Shown piece by piece: positions 55,005 through 64,000 of a DNA stretch of 64,000 bases. Made by a program: the position numbers and the translations under genes. The notes beneath the pieces are model-generated. The model saw only the letters and a list, made by a program, of their open reading frames with translations, had not been told where the DNA came from and made no database searches. The DNA comes from Syngnathus acus (lineage: Eukaryota; Chordata; Actinopteri; Syngnathiformes; Syngnathidae). The stretch spans positions 19,218,008 to 19,282,007 of the forward strand of contig NC_051089.1 of the NCBI RefSeq assembly GCF_901709675.1. The letters are read 5' to 3'. Positions within the stretch are counted from its first letter, which is position 1; the number at the start of each line of letters is the position of its first letter.

Positions 55005-58000
55005 CATCCATCCATCCATCCATCCATCCATCCATCCATCCATCCATCCATCCATCCATCCATCCATCCATCCATCCATCCATCCATCCATCCATCCATC
55101 TTCTTCCGCTTATCCGGGGTCGGGTTGCGGGGGCAGCAGCTTCAGGAGGGACTCCCAGACTTCCCTCTCCCCAGCCACTTCATCCAGCTCCTCCCGGGGG
55201 ATCCCAAGGCGTTCCCAGGCCAGCCGAGAGACATAGTCTCTCCAGCGCGTCCTGGGTCGTCCCCGGGGTCTCCTACCGGTGGGACGTGCCCGGAACACCT
55301 CCCCAGGGAGGCGTCCAGGAGGCATCCTGATGAGATGCCCGAGCCACCTCATCTGGCTACTCTCAACGTGGAGGAGTACCAACTCTACTCAGAGTCTCTC
55401 CCGGATGACCGAACTTCTCACCCTATCTCTCAGGGAGAGCCCGGACATCCTGCGGAGAAAACTCATTTCGGCCGCTTGTATCCGGGATCTCGTTCTTTCG
55501 GTCACGACCCATAGCTCGTGACCATAGGTGAGGGTAGGAGCGTAAATCGACCGGAAAATTGAGAGCTTTGCCTTTTGGCTCAGCTCTCTCTTTACCACAA
55601 CGGACCGGTACAGAGTCCGCATTACTGCCGACGCTGCACCGATCCGCCTGTCGATCTCGCGCTCCATCCTCCCCTCACTCGTGAACAAGACCCCAAGATA
55701 CTTAAACTCCTCCACTTGGTGCAGGATCTCATCCCCGATCCAGAGAGGGCATTCCACCCTTTTCCGATCGAGGACCATGGACTCGGATTTGGAGGTGCTG
55801 ACCCTCATCCCGACCGCTTCACACTCTGCTGCGAGCCGCTCCAGTGAGAGCTGGAGATCACGGCCTGAAGAAGCCAACAGCACCACGTCGTCTGCAAAAA
55901 GCAGAGACGCGATGCTGAGGTCCCCAAACCGGACACCCTCAACGCCTCGGCTGCGCCTAGAAATTCTGTCCATAAAAATTATGAACAGAATCGGTGACAA
56001 AGGGCAGCCTTGGCGGAGTCCAACCCTCACTGGGAACGAATCCGACTTACTGCCGGAAATGCGGACCAAACTCTGGCATCGGTGATACAGGGACCGAACC
56101 GCCCTTATCAGTTAGCTCGGTACCCCGTACTCCCAAAGCAACCCCCACAGAACCTCCCGAGGGACACGGTCGAACGCCTTCTCCAAGTCCACAAAACACA
56201 TGTGGACTGGTTGGGCGAACTCCCATGCACCCTCGAGGATCCTGCTGAGGGTGAAGAGCTGGTCCACTGTTCCACGGCCAGGACGAAAACCACACTGTTC
56301 CTCCTGAATCCGAGGTTCGACCTCCCGACGGACCCTCCTCTCCAGCACCCCTGAATAGACCTTACCAGGGAGGCTGAGGAGTGTAATTCCCCTGTAATTG
56401 GAACACACCCTCCGGTCCCCCTTCTTAAAGAGGGGAACCACCACCCCTGTCTGCCAATCCAGAGGCACGGTCCCCGATGTCCACGCAATGTTGTAGAGAC
56501 GTGTCAGCCATGACCGCCCCACAACATCCAGAGCCCTTAAGAAATCTGGGCGGATCTCATCGGGGCCTTGCCACCGAGGAGTTTTTTAACTACCTCAGTG
56601 ACTTCGACCCCAGAGATTGGAGAGTCCGCCTCAGAGTCCCCAGGCCCTGCTTCCACAATGGAAGGCGTGTAGGTGGAATTGAGGAGGTCTTCGAAATATT
56701 CTCCCCACCGACACACGACGTCCCGAGTCGAGGTCAGCAGCACGCCATCCCCACTGTAAACAGTGTTGACGTTGCACTGCTTCCCCCTCCTGAGACGCCG
56801 GATGGTGGACCAGAATTTCCTCGAAGCCGCCCGGAAGTCATTCTCCATGGCCTCGCCAAACTCCTCCCACGCCCGGGTTTTTGCCTCAGCAACCGTCGAA
56901 GCCGCGTTCCGCTTGGCCACCCGGTACCTGTCAGCTGCCTCCGGAGTCCCGCAGGCCAAAACGGCCCGATAGAACTCCTTCTTCAGCTTGACGGCATCCC
57001 TTACCGCCGGTGTCCACCAGCGGGTTCGGGGATTTCCGCCACGACAGGCACCAATGACCTTACGGCCACAGCTCCGGTCGGCCGCCTCAACAATGGAGGC
57101 GCGGAACAAGGTCCACTCGGGCTCAATGTCCCCCGCCTCCCCCGGGACGTGGGAAAAGCTCTGCCGGAGGTGGGAGTTGAAGCTCTTCCTGACAGGGGAT
57201 TCTGCCAGACGTTCCCAGCAGACCCTCACAGAGTGTTTGGGTCTGCCAGGTCGGACCGGCATCTTCCCCCACCATCGGAGCCAACCCACCACCAGGTGGT
57301 GATCAGTTGACAGCTCCGCCCCTCTCTTCGCCCGAGTGTCCAAAACATGCGGCCGCAAATCCGATGACACGACTACAAAGTCGATCATCGAACTGCGGCC
57401 TAGGGTGTCCTGGTGCCAAGTGCACACATGGACACCCTTATGCTTGAACATGGTGTTCATTATAGAAAATCCGTGTCGAGCACAGAAGTCCAATAATAGA
57501 ACACCGCTCGGGTTCAGATCGGGGGGGCCGTTCCTCCCAATCACGCCCAATCACTGTCATTGCCCACGTGAGCATTGAAGTCACCCAGTAGAACGATGGA
57601 GTCCCCAGAAGGAGCGCTCTCCAGCACTTCCTCCAGGGACTCCAAGAAGGGTGGGTACTCTGCGCTGCCGTTTGGTGCATAGACACAAACAACAGTCAGG
57701 ACCCGTCCCCCCACCCGAAGGTGGAGGGAGGCTACCCTCTCGTTCACCGGGGTGAACCCCAATGTACAGGCGCCCAGCCGGGGGGCAATAAGTATACCCA
57801 CACCTGCTCGACGCCTCTCACCGTGGGCAACTCCAGAGTGGAAGAGAGTCCAGCCCCTCTCGAGAGGGCTTGTACGGGAACCCAAACTGTGCGTGGAGGC
57901 AAGTCCGACTATATCTAGTCGGAACTTTTCTGCTGAGCACACCAGCTCGGGCTCCTTTCCAGCCAGAGAGGTGACATTCCATGTCCCAAGAGCCAGCTTC

Positions 58001-58435
58001 TGCAGCCGGGGATCAGACCGCCAAGGTCCCTGCCTTTGGCCGCCGCCCAGCTCACACTGCACCCGACCCCTTTGGCCCCTCCCACAGGTGGTGAGCCCAT
58101 GGGAAGGGGGACCCACGTATACTTTTCGGGCTGTGCCCGGCCGGGCCCCATGGGCGAAGGCCCGGCCACCAGACGCTCGCCTTTGAGCCCCGCCTCCAGG
58201 CCTGGCTCCAGAGGGGGGCCCCGGTGACCCGCGTCCGGGCGAGGGAAAACGAGATCCATTTGTTTTTATCATCATAAGGGGCTAATGTGAGCCGTGCTTT
58301 GTCTGGCCCCTCACCTAGGACCCGTTTGCCATGGGTGACCCTACCAGGGGCATGAAGCCCCAGACAACATGGCTCCTAGGATCATAGGGGAACGCAAATC
58401 CCTCCACCACGATAAGGTGACGACTCACGGAGGGA
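55005..58435 (-). mobile_element. full-length Rex3 retrotransposon, 13-bp TSD
   Basis: Read on the minus strand, it runs from a 5' end at 58435 through endonuclease and RT to a (GATG)n tail at 55005-55100. The exact duplication CCTTTACAATTTC flanks it at 54992-55004 and 58436-58448. The sites of the commonly used Rex3 RT PCR primers, as I remember them, lie at 55992-56012 and 56437-56456, about 465 bp apart, as expected. It sits antisense in shcbp1 intron 3. Confidence 0.92.
55110..58275 (-). pseudogene. Rex3 endonuclease-RT polyprotein, about four frame breaks
   Basis: In order on the minus strand: endonuclease at 57541-58275 ([53 protein letters not shown]). Then 56537-57550 (HQDTLGRSSMIDFVVVSSDL, STDHHLVVGWL and the linker). 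RT part 1 at 56112-56522 (QCGFRPGRGTVDQLF, HMCFVDLEKAFDRVPREVLW). RT part 2 at 55389-56069 (GLRQGCPLSPILFIIFMDRI, SLLFADDVVLLASSG) and the C-terminus at 55110-55382 ([19 protein letters not shown]). Frame breaks near 57545, 56570, 56090 and 55385 make it inactive. Sequence is otherwise well kept, so loss was recent. Confidence 0.9.
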
Positions 58436-58448
58436 CCTTTACAATTTC

Positions 58449-58683
58449 ATCTAACCAAATCCGGCCCGCTTTGCAAGTTTGGACACTCCTGATCTACACC
58501 ATACGCCACAAGCGCTTTACAATGCCTCACATTCACACACATCCATAAACCAATGGGAGGCTGCTGCCATGCAAGGTGCTGCCAGGTACACACTGGGAGC
58601 AAATTGGGGTTCATTGTCTTGCTCAATTCGACATGGTCACCAGGGTTGACGATAGATCCCACAACTTTAGAGTTGATTAAAAG
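58449..58683. mobile_element. repeat fragments left of SINE
   Basis: TTTGCAAGTTTGGACACTCCTG at 58469-58490 is a hAT-type end. AAGCGCTTTACAATGCCTCA and GCAAATTGGGGTTCATTGTC at 58508-58620 look like a fragment of another common fish repeat that I cannot name. Confidence 0.45.
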
Positions 58684-58985
58684 TTTAAAGTTAAAGTCCC
58701 AATGATTGTCACACACACATCTGGGTGTGGTGAAATTTGTCCTCTGCATTTAACCCATCCCCATTTGATTTTAATCCATCCCCTGGGGGAGAGGGGAGCA
58801 GTGAGCAGCAGCGGTGCCGCGCTCGGGAATCATTTGGTGATCTAACCCCCCAATTCCAACCCTTAATGCTGAGTGCCAAGCAGGGAGGCAATGGGTCCCA
58901 TTTTTATAGTCTTTGGTATGACCCGGCCGGGGTTTGAACCCACAACCTTCCAGTCTCAGGGCGGACACTCTACCACTGAGCCACG
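58684..58985 (-). mobile_element. tRNA-derived SINE, copy 5
   Basis: Same boxes, body and tail as the others. Box B GGTTCAAACCCC is on the minus strand near 58930. Confidence 0.88.
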
Positions 58986-59327
58986 CCACACAGAGCTCCG
59001 TGTAAACACTGAATCTCATTGACTAGAGGCAAGCGTTTAGTTGAGTTTATTTTGTTTTTTTATTTTGTTTATCCTGATAGTGATTCATAGCCATTCTTTT
59101 CACCACATTTTTTTTCCTTATGATGTGCAATTCCCATGTAAATTAATAAATGTTTATATCATAAAGCTGCATTGAGTAAAACAACTTTGCATTGCTTTGC
59201 ATTTCATAAACAGCCCCTTTCATTAATTACTGTATATTCTTGGCAATACAATAAAATCCCACTGATTCAAAATCTGTGGATAATTATAAACCTATTCAAA
59301 CTAACCATTATATGGGCATTATTTCAG

Positions 59328-59536
59328 GTTTGTGATGTCGACTTCAGTGATCTCAAGGCTTGTGTGAAGCCCGTGCTTCCCCTGCAGTGTGAGCTCAAAG
59401 GATGTGAAATTAACGAGCAAGCTGTGACAGAGCTGTTGGAGGCAACCCAGCACAAGGTCCCTCTAATAGAACTTCAGATTGTCTATGAAGAGTCGGGAGA
59501 GTACGACCAGACCGCCTTGGGCATTGAGCATCTCAG
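59328..59536 (+). CDS. shcbp1: shcbp1 coding exon 4
   Basis: The acceptor ATTATTTCAG|GT is at 59327. The frame reads VCDVDFSDLKACVKPVLPLQ, then NEQAVTELLEATQHKVPLIE, LQIVYEESGEYDQTALGIEH and LR, ending AG|GTATG (phase 2). It matches SHCBP1 up to FDQTALAIEHVR, where vertebrate homologues continue with FFY. That next exon was not found before 64000, so the gene continues off the window. Exons 1-4 give about 240 residues. The right-handed beta-helix (PbH1) repeats of the C-terminal half are not included. The intron before this exon is about 8 kb, mostly Tigger and Rex3. Confidence 0.9.
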
Positions 59537-59886
59537 GTATGACTTTATCCCAATTACTGTGTTGAACCATGTGTGAATCCCTATAATGTTGCGTAAAAAA
59601 TAGAAAAGCAACATTTCAGTAATGGTCAGTTATCGAGCACGTCCTTATTGATTTGATAGGAACCTACAAACACTGGCAAATTGCCTGTGAAATTGTGTAT
59701 TTTCTTAGCAGATCAGTTTTTGCACTGGTTGTTTGTGTACATAACACAAAAATGAGCTGCTCCTGTATTTTGGTGTTTGTGAATGCAGCATTGGCTTTGC
59801 ACCACTCTAAATATTATCTTTCATCATTGAAATTTGTCACTAATGTAAATTGGAATACAAGTCGATACAATGCCTCATGATATTTA
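59537..59886. other. shcbp1 intron 4, beginning
   Basis: AT-rich intron sequence without recognised elements. The intron continues through the repeat complex to the window edge. Confidence 0.5.
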
Positions 59887-60384
59887 ACGTATTTTTCGGA
59901 CTAAAACTCGCTCCGGAGTACAAGTCGCATCAGCCATAAAATGCACGATAAAGGGGAAAAAAACACGTCGCACCAGAGTTTAAGACGCATTTTGACGTAA
60001 CATTAACAGTTATTCAAATAACTAACATAAATAACACGTTTATCAAACCATCTGTGTCACTCCAAATCATTAAATCCATTGATCGAATTCTTCGTCCTTT
60101 CTGTAAACAACGCTGCGTGTGCGGCGCGCCGCTGACGTCGGACTCGTCGTCAGTTGCAGTTCAAATTATTCCACAGGCCCATATAACGATATATAAACTG
60201 TATATCAAATGACAATAATATAAACAACAATTTTATCGAACCATCCGTGTCACTCCAAATCATTAAATCCATCGGAATCTTCGTCTTGTGTCACTTAAAA
60301 AAACAACAACACACAGCTGTTGACTCCGGAACTACGTGCGCCGCTGACGTCAGACTAGATATATCAAATAAATGTTATATAAAC
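59887..60384. repeat. second copy of the inverted-repeat complex, left arm
   Basis: Starts with the terminal block CGTATTTTTCGGACTAAAAC and GTCGCACCAGAGTTTAAGAC. Array units (CCATCTGTGTCACTCCAAAT, GCGGCGCGCCGCTGACGTCG) follow in the same order as 2512-3060. The hAT at 60385 interrupts it. Confidence 0.75.
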
Positions 60385-60497
60385 CAGTGATCCCCAACCT
60401 TTTTTGCGCCACGGACCGGTTACGTGTCAGAAATATTTTCGCGGACCGGCCTTTATATAAATAAATAATAGATTTATATAACTAAATAATACATTTA

Positions 60498-61414
60498 CCG
60501 TTTTTTTCCGTGTATAATACGCAAAATTTAACTAATTTATTGTCCTAAAATCTGGGGTGCGCATTATACATGGGTACAATTTTTTTTAAATTTTTAATTT
60601 TTTATTTTTTATTTTTTTAAGAAAATCATGGTACTGGTACGAGTATTGATTTATGTATTGTTCTCTTCTTGTCATGTTGTGAAAGAATGTGGGTTGAATA
60701 AATACCGAAAGAACAATAGTGTGTTTGTACTGTGCTCTGGTCATTTCGTCAAAGAAGGGATAATAGTCCTCTTCTCTTCTTGACTGACAATGAATGTGAT
60801 AGTTTAATACAATCAGCAAATAACAAAATGCGTATTACAGGTAATATTTTATTTCACAACACTTTGCCTTGTTCCTTTCGTCTCTGCTGTTCACTTCAAA
60901 CACGCTCCATACGAACGCAATGCTCTCGTATCAGACGCTTGCTCGATCACCTGCTCGTTTGCTGTCACAATGTACCCTACACAAATCCGAAACATTTGTT
61001 GCGGCTCCGAGTCACGACGAGGGGCAAGTTTTGGTTTCCAAGGGTGTTTTTATTCCTCTTCAACGTCTCTCCCATACAGAGCCGCCTTTTTCACATGTCC
61101 GCACGTCACTTTCCTCTCTTTTCATCTGATCGCGGTGGTGCCTTTACGGGCAGTCGGAGAAATCAACGCCAACAAAAAAAATACATCCAGCCTAGTTAAG
61201 ACCATACCAAAGACTATAAAAATGGGACCCATTGCCTCCCTGCGTGTGTGACGATCATTGGGACTTAAAAAAAAAAAGAAAAAAAAAAAAAGATTAAAAA
61301 AAAAAAAAAATTGGGTGCGTATTATACATGGGTACAGGCTTTTTTCCAGCATCAACATGCCATTGTTAGGGTGCGTATTATACATGGGGGCGTATTATAC
61401 ACGGAAAAAAACGG
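60498..61414. mobile_element. TA-flanked element, 917 bp, nested
   Basis: A perfect 25-bp TIR opens CCGTTTTTTTCCGTGTATAA. TA is on both sides (60496-60497 and 61415-61416). GTGCGCATTATACATGGGTA repeats occur just inside both ends. It holds a 68-bp SINE piece at 61199-61266. No transposase was seen. Confidence 0.8.
61199..61266 (+). mobile_element. SINE fragment
   Basis: ACCATACCAAAGACTATAAA and GGGACCCATTGCCTCCCTGC joined to GTGTGTGACGATCATTGGGA. The SINE middle is fused to its 3' end with the rest deleted. Confidence 0.8.
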
Positions 61415-61596
61415 TATATAAATAAATAATACATTTATAATAAATATATGAATACGATGAAACAAAATGATATGACTGGCATAAAAACAAGTATAAACGA
61501 CATTAAAATAAAACTCACCATTACATTGAATTAGTGGGAGCACTGAGCTTGTGTCTCCCATCTAGGCGTAATCGGAGACAATGACACCCGAAGTGG

Positions 61597-61782
61597 TTAA
61601 GGTTTGTCTTTTAATGCAGGATGCTTGGTCTCCATGTGCCGAAGCAGTTTTGAGGGCTTCATTGCCTCGTTAGCTAGCCTGTCGCCACATATTATGCAGA
61701 GTGGGCTTGGCGCGTCATAGTCTTTTAAATGCAGCTTTCCTTTTCTTAGAAGTCGTAGCCTCTTCTTCTTCCGTCTCCTCAT
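61597..61782 (-). pseudogene. hAT BED-finger exon, internally deleted
   Basis: The frame reads DAPSPLCIICGDRLANEAMK to HMETKHPALKDKP, with the finger residues intact. The segment corresponding to LESYLKYGFIATG in the other copies is deleted and the upstream frame is shifted. It belongs to the same family as 5-283 and 13596-13880. Confidence 0.7.
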
Positions 61783-61849
61783 TGGGCTTTTTTCCCTTTC
61801 CGAAGAAGCTTTCCAAACATCTCTGTTTCTTGCTCATTTTTGCTTGCTT

Positions 61850-62165
61850 CGCGGGCTCAACTGAGGTGACATGTCACGTGACCGAGACGAGCGTCTTGAC
61901 CTGAACCGACGGATGTAATTGGGAGAGAATCGCCAGTTTTTTTATATTTTTCAAAATAAATACTTACTCATTTTTGCTTGCTTCGCGGGCTCAACTGAGG
62001 TGACATGTCACGTGACCGAGACGAGCGTCTTGACCTGAACCGACGGATGTAATTGGGAGAGAATCGCCAATTTTTTTATATTTTTCAAAATAAATACTTA
62101 CTCATTTTTGCTAGCTTTGCGGGCTCGACTGGGGAAACATGTCACGTGACCGGGACGAGCGTCTT
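61850..62165. repeat. 134-bp subterminal repeat, ~2.4 copies
   Basis: ACATGTCACGTGACC recurs at 61869, 62003 and 62137, exactly 134 bp apart. The copies at 1-538 and 13230-14135 have two units each. Confidence 0.88.
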
Positions 62166-62287
62166 GACCTGAATTAATTGATCGTCGATTAAAAATTTTT
62201 TTTTTTTTTTCTGTGTGGCTTGGCGGCCCGGTACCAAGTGACCCACGGACCGGTACCGGTCCGCGGCCCGGTGGTTGGGGACCACTG

Positions 62288-62413
62288 ATATAAACAACAA
62301 TTTTATCGAACCATCCGTGTCACTCCAAATCATTAAATCCATCGGAATCTTCGTCTTGTGTCAAAAAAACACAGCTGTTGACTCCAGAACTACGTGCACC
62401 GCTGACGTCAGAC
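62288..62413. repeat. array unit between hAT and TA-flanked element
   Basis: ACCATCCGTGTCACTCCAAA, AGCTGTTGACTCCAGAACTA and CGCTGACGTCAGACTA continue the unit interrupted at 60384. Confidence 0.75.
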
Positions 62414-62539
62414 TACTGTAATTTTCGGACTATAAGCCGCACCGGACTATAAGCCGCACCAGCTAAAATCCGGGGATATTTTAGTTTTTTTCTTATATAA
62501 GCCGCACCGGACTATAAGCCGCACGTGCACATGAGTTTT

Positions 62540-62780
62540 TTACAAAGAAAGACAGTACACAGAAAGCCTTTTTAAAGTTTTAATAACATACTTTCACATG
62601 TCTTTCTAAACATTGCCTGTGACGCAGCAGTAGTAACGCAGCAACACGGAAGTGTGCACGCGAGTTATTAACAAAGAAAGACTGGACACAGAAAGCTTTT
62701 TTAAAGTTTTAATAACATACCTCAACATTTCATTCCAAACACTGCCTGTGACGCGGCAGTAATACCGCAGCAACACGGAA
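62540..62780. repeat. ~120-bp direct repeat, 2 copies
   Basis: ACAAAGAAAGAC, CTTTTTTAAAGTTTTAATAA and GCAGCAACACGGAAGT recur about 120-125 bp apart. Confidence 0.75.
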
Positions 62781-63253
62781 GTAACACAGCACTAATAGCG
62801 TTTGATTAAATAAAACATATCGGTAAAAGTCACTGAGACGCGGCGGTAACACAGCAGCAACACTGTAGCACAGCACTAACAGGGCTGATTAAAAAAGCAT
62901 ACAAGTAAAAGCAAAAAAAAAAGCTTCATCGTCTTCATCTTCCTCCTGTGCATTGAAACCATCCTAGTCTTCCGATTGGAATAGCGTTAGTTATCCTTTG
63001 CCACACACTTTCTCAGTATCTCTTTCGTCGTCGGTTTTATGCATTTCTTCTAGCATTTTCCATGATGAGGGTCTGTTCATGCTAATTTTATTCATGCACG
63101 AAGCACTAAATTACATTAAATTAGCGAGCGACACGTATAGCTCCAGAGTAGACGGGACCACGAAATAAAGAAAAGGGTGACGATGCAACACAATGTCATC
63201 AACATCGACTGCCTTTATCTTAAAAGCGGCATCATATGCATTTCTTTTGTCCC

Positions 63254-63779
63254 CCATAATGACGGTTTGTGTATAAAAGCTTCCTTTCAGTAATGTCCGT
63301 CTTGATCTCGTTCTGTCTCTTCTTTGTGTGAATTATACGGCACTATTTGCCTGGCAGATGGACATGCGATCAACACACCACTTTTCTCCCCAGTGACCGT
63401 GTCCATATATCCCTCCGCCCAGCAAAGCGGTGCCGCACAACAGCGGTCCACAACCTTTTTACGAGTGTATAAAAGTGATCAAGTCACCACAAAAACCATG
63501 GAAAAAATCCTAAATAAGCCCGCCATAATGACGGTTTGTGTATAAAAGCTTCCTTTCAGTAATGTCCGTCTTGATCTCGTTCTGTCTCTTCTTTGTGTGA
63601 ATTATACAGCACTATTTGCCTGGCGGATGGACATGCGATCAACACACCACTTTTCTCCCCAGTGACCGTGTCCATATATCCCTCCGCCCACCAAAGCAGT
63701 GCCGCACAACAGCGGTCCACAGCCTTTTTACGAGTGTATAAAAGTGATCAAGTCATCACAAAAATCACGGAAAAAATCC
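63254..63779. repeat. 269-bp tandem repeat, 2 copies
   Basis: CCATAATGACGGTTTGTGTA starts at 63254 and 63523. The two open frames of similar sequence (63324 and 63593) are the same repeat read twice. The copies differ by only a few bases. Confidence 0.9.
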
Positions 63780-63861
63780 TATATAAGCCGCACTGGGCTA
63801 TAAGCCGCAGGGTTCAAAATTTTGGAAAAAAGTCGCGGCTTATAGTCCGAAATTTATGGTA

Positions 63862-64000
63862 GATATATCAAATAAATGTAATATAAACAACAATTTTGAC
63901 GAACCATCCGAGTCACTCCAAATCATTAAATCCGTTGGAATCTTCATCCGCTGTGTCACTTAAAAACAAAAAAAAACAAAAAAAAAACACAGCTGTTGAC
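63862..64000. repeat. array unit at window edge
   Basis: GATATATCAAATAAATGTAA, ACTCCAAATCATTAAATCCG and AGCTGTTGAC repeat the unit at 60230-60384. The complex continues beyond the window. Confidence 0.75.

Larger units (their letters stand above)
60385..62287 (-). mobile_element. hAT element, 1.9 kb, 8-bp TSD
   Basis: It begins CAGTGATCCCCAACC and ends GGTTGGGGACCACTG. ATATAAAC flanks it exactly (60377-60384 and 62288-62295). It carries the BED-finger exon at 61597-61782 and three copies of the 134-bp subterminal repeat (61869, 62003 and 62137). A TA-flanked element is nested at 60498-61414. Without that insert it is about 985 bp. Confidence 0.88.
62416..63859. mobile_element. TA-flanked element, 1.44 kb, with tandem repeats
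   Basis: The left end CTGTAATTTTCGGACTATAA and the inverted right end CCATAAATTTCGGACTATAA are imperfect TIRs. TA is outside both (62414-62415 and 63860-63861), and ATAAGCCGCACC is repeated inside. It contains two tandem blocks (62540-62780 and 63254-63779) and no transposase frame. Confidence 0.75.

Noticed and set aside
54873-55514. A 213-codon + frame with (IHPS)n
   Set aside because: It is the translation of the (CATC)n tail of Rex3 followed by antisense Rex3 coding sequence.
60732-61199. A 155-codon + frame
   Set aside because: It lies wholly inside a TA-flanked non-autonomous element, overlaps alternative frames, and has no recognisable domain.

Overview
The window comes from a vertebrate nuclear genome, almost certainly a teleost and probably a percomorph. 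It has interrupted exons with GT/AG splice sites, a full-length Rex3 retrotransposon, fish-type tRNA-derived SINEs, Tigger and many hAT DNA transposons, several LINE lineages each with its own 3' microsatellite tail, and (CATC)n runs. There is nothing bacterial here and no stand-alone tRNA or rRNA gene. The species cannot be named from this sequence.

Host content is sparse. The only host gene I can support is the 5' part of shcbp1 (SHC SH2-domain binding protein 1) on the + strand. Four coding exons lie at 46398-46560, 48798-49028, 51260-51375 and 59328-59536. Their splice phases fit together, and the gene runs off the right edge. A C-terminal fragment of L-threonine 3-dehydrogenase (tdh) at 26.1-26.5 kb has frameshifts and looks like a retrocopy or other dead duplicate.

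Everything else is layered mobile DNA. At 0-9.1 kb: a hAT remnant, an internally deleted LINE, a solo LTR inside a hAT, and a large inverted-repeat complex (2.5-8.6 kb) of roughly 140-190 bp units, minisatellites, TA- and TTAA-flanked elements and two SINEs. At 9.3-17.9 kb: hAT elements with clean 8-bp target duplications, a solo LTR, and a LINE derivative flanked by an apparent 194-bp target duplication. At 18.2-21.8 kb: a near full-length LINE broken by a 17-bp deletion. At 22.6-25.1 kb: a second solo LTR with a tandemly duplicated flank, then LINE fragments. At 26.9-29.1 kb: a LINE with an intact RT but no endonuclease. At 30.3-40.3 kb: a three-level nest in which an intact 1087-codon RTE-like LINE with a PHD-type zinc finger sits inside a second LINE, which sits inside a third. 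At 43.5-45.5 kb: a foldback-like element with 270-bp terminal inverted repeats and five internal hairpin units. From 46 kb, the shcbp1 introns hold nested hATs, an inverted LINE fragment, a Tigger transposon and a full-length Rex3 with 13-bp target duplications. The right edge (59.9-64 kb) repeats the kind of array seen at the left edge.

The most unusual items are the foldback-like element, the family of TA-flanked elements that each carry a private satellite, the intact RTE with an embedded C4HC3 finger, and the 194-bp target duplication. Element boundaries rest on terminal and flanking repeats read by eye. Family names are given only where motifs are clear.
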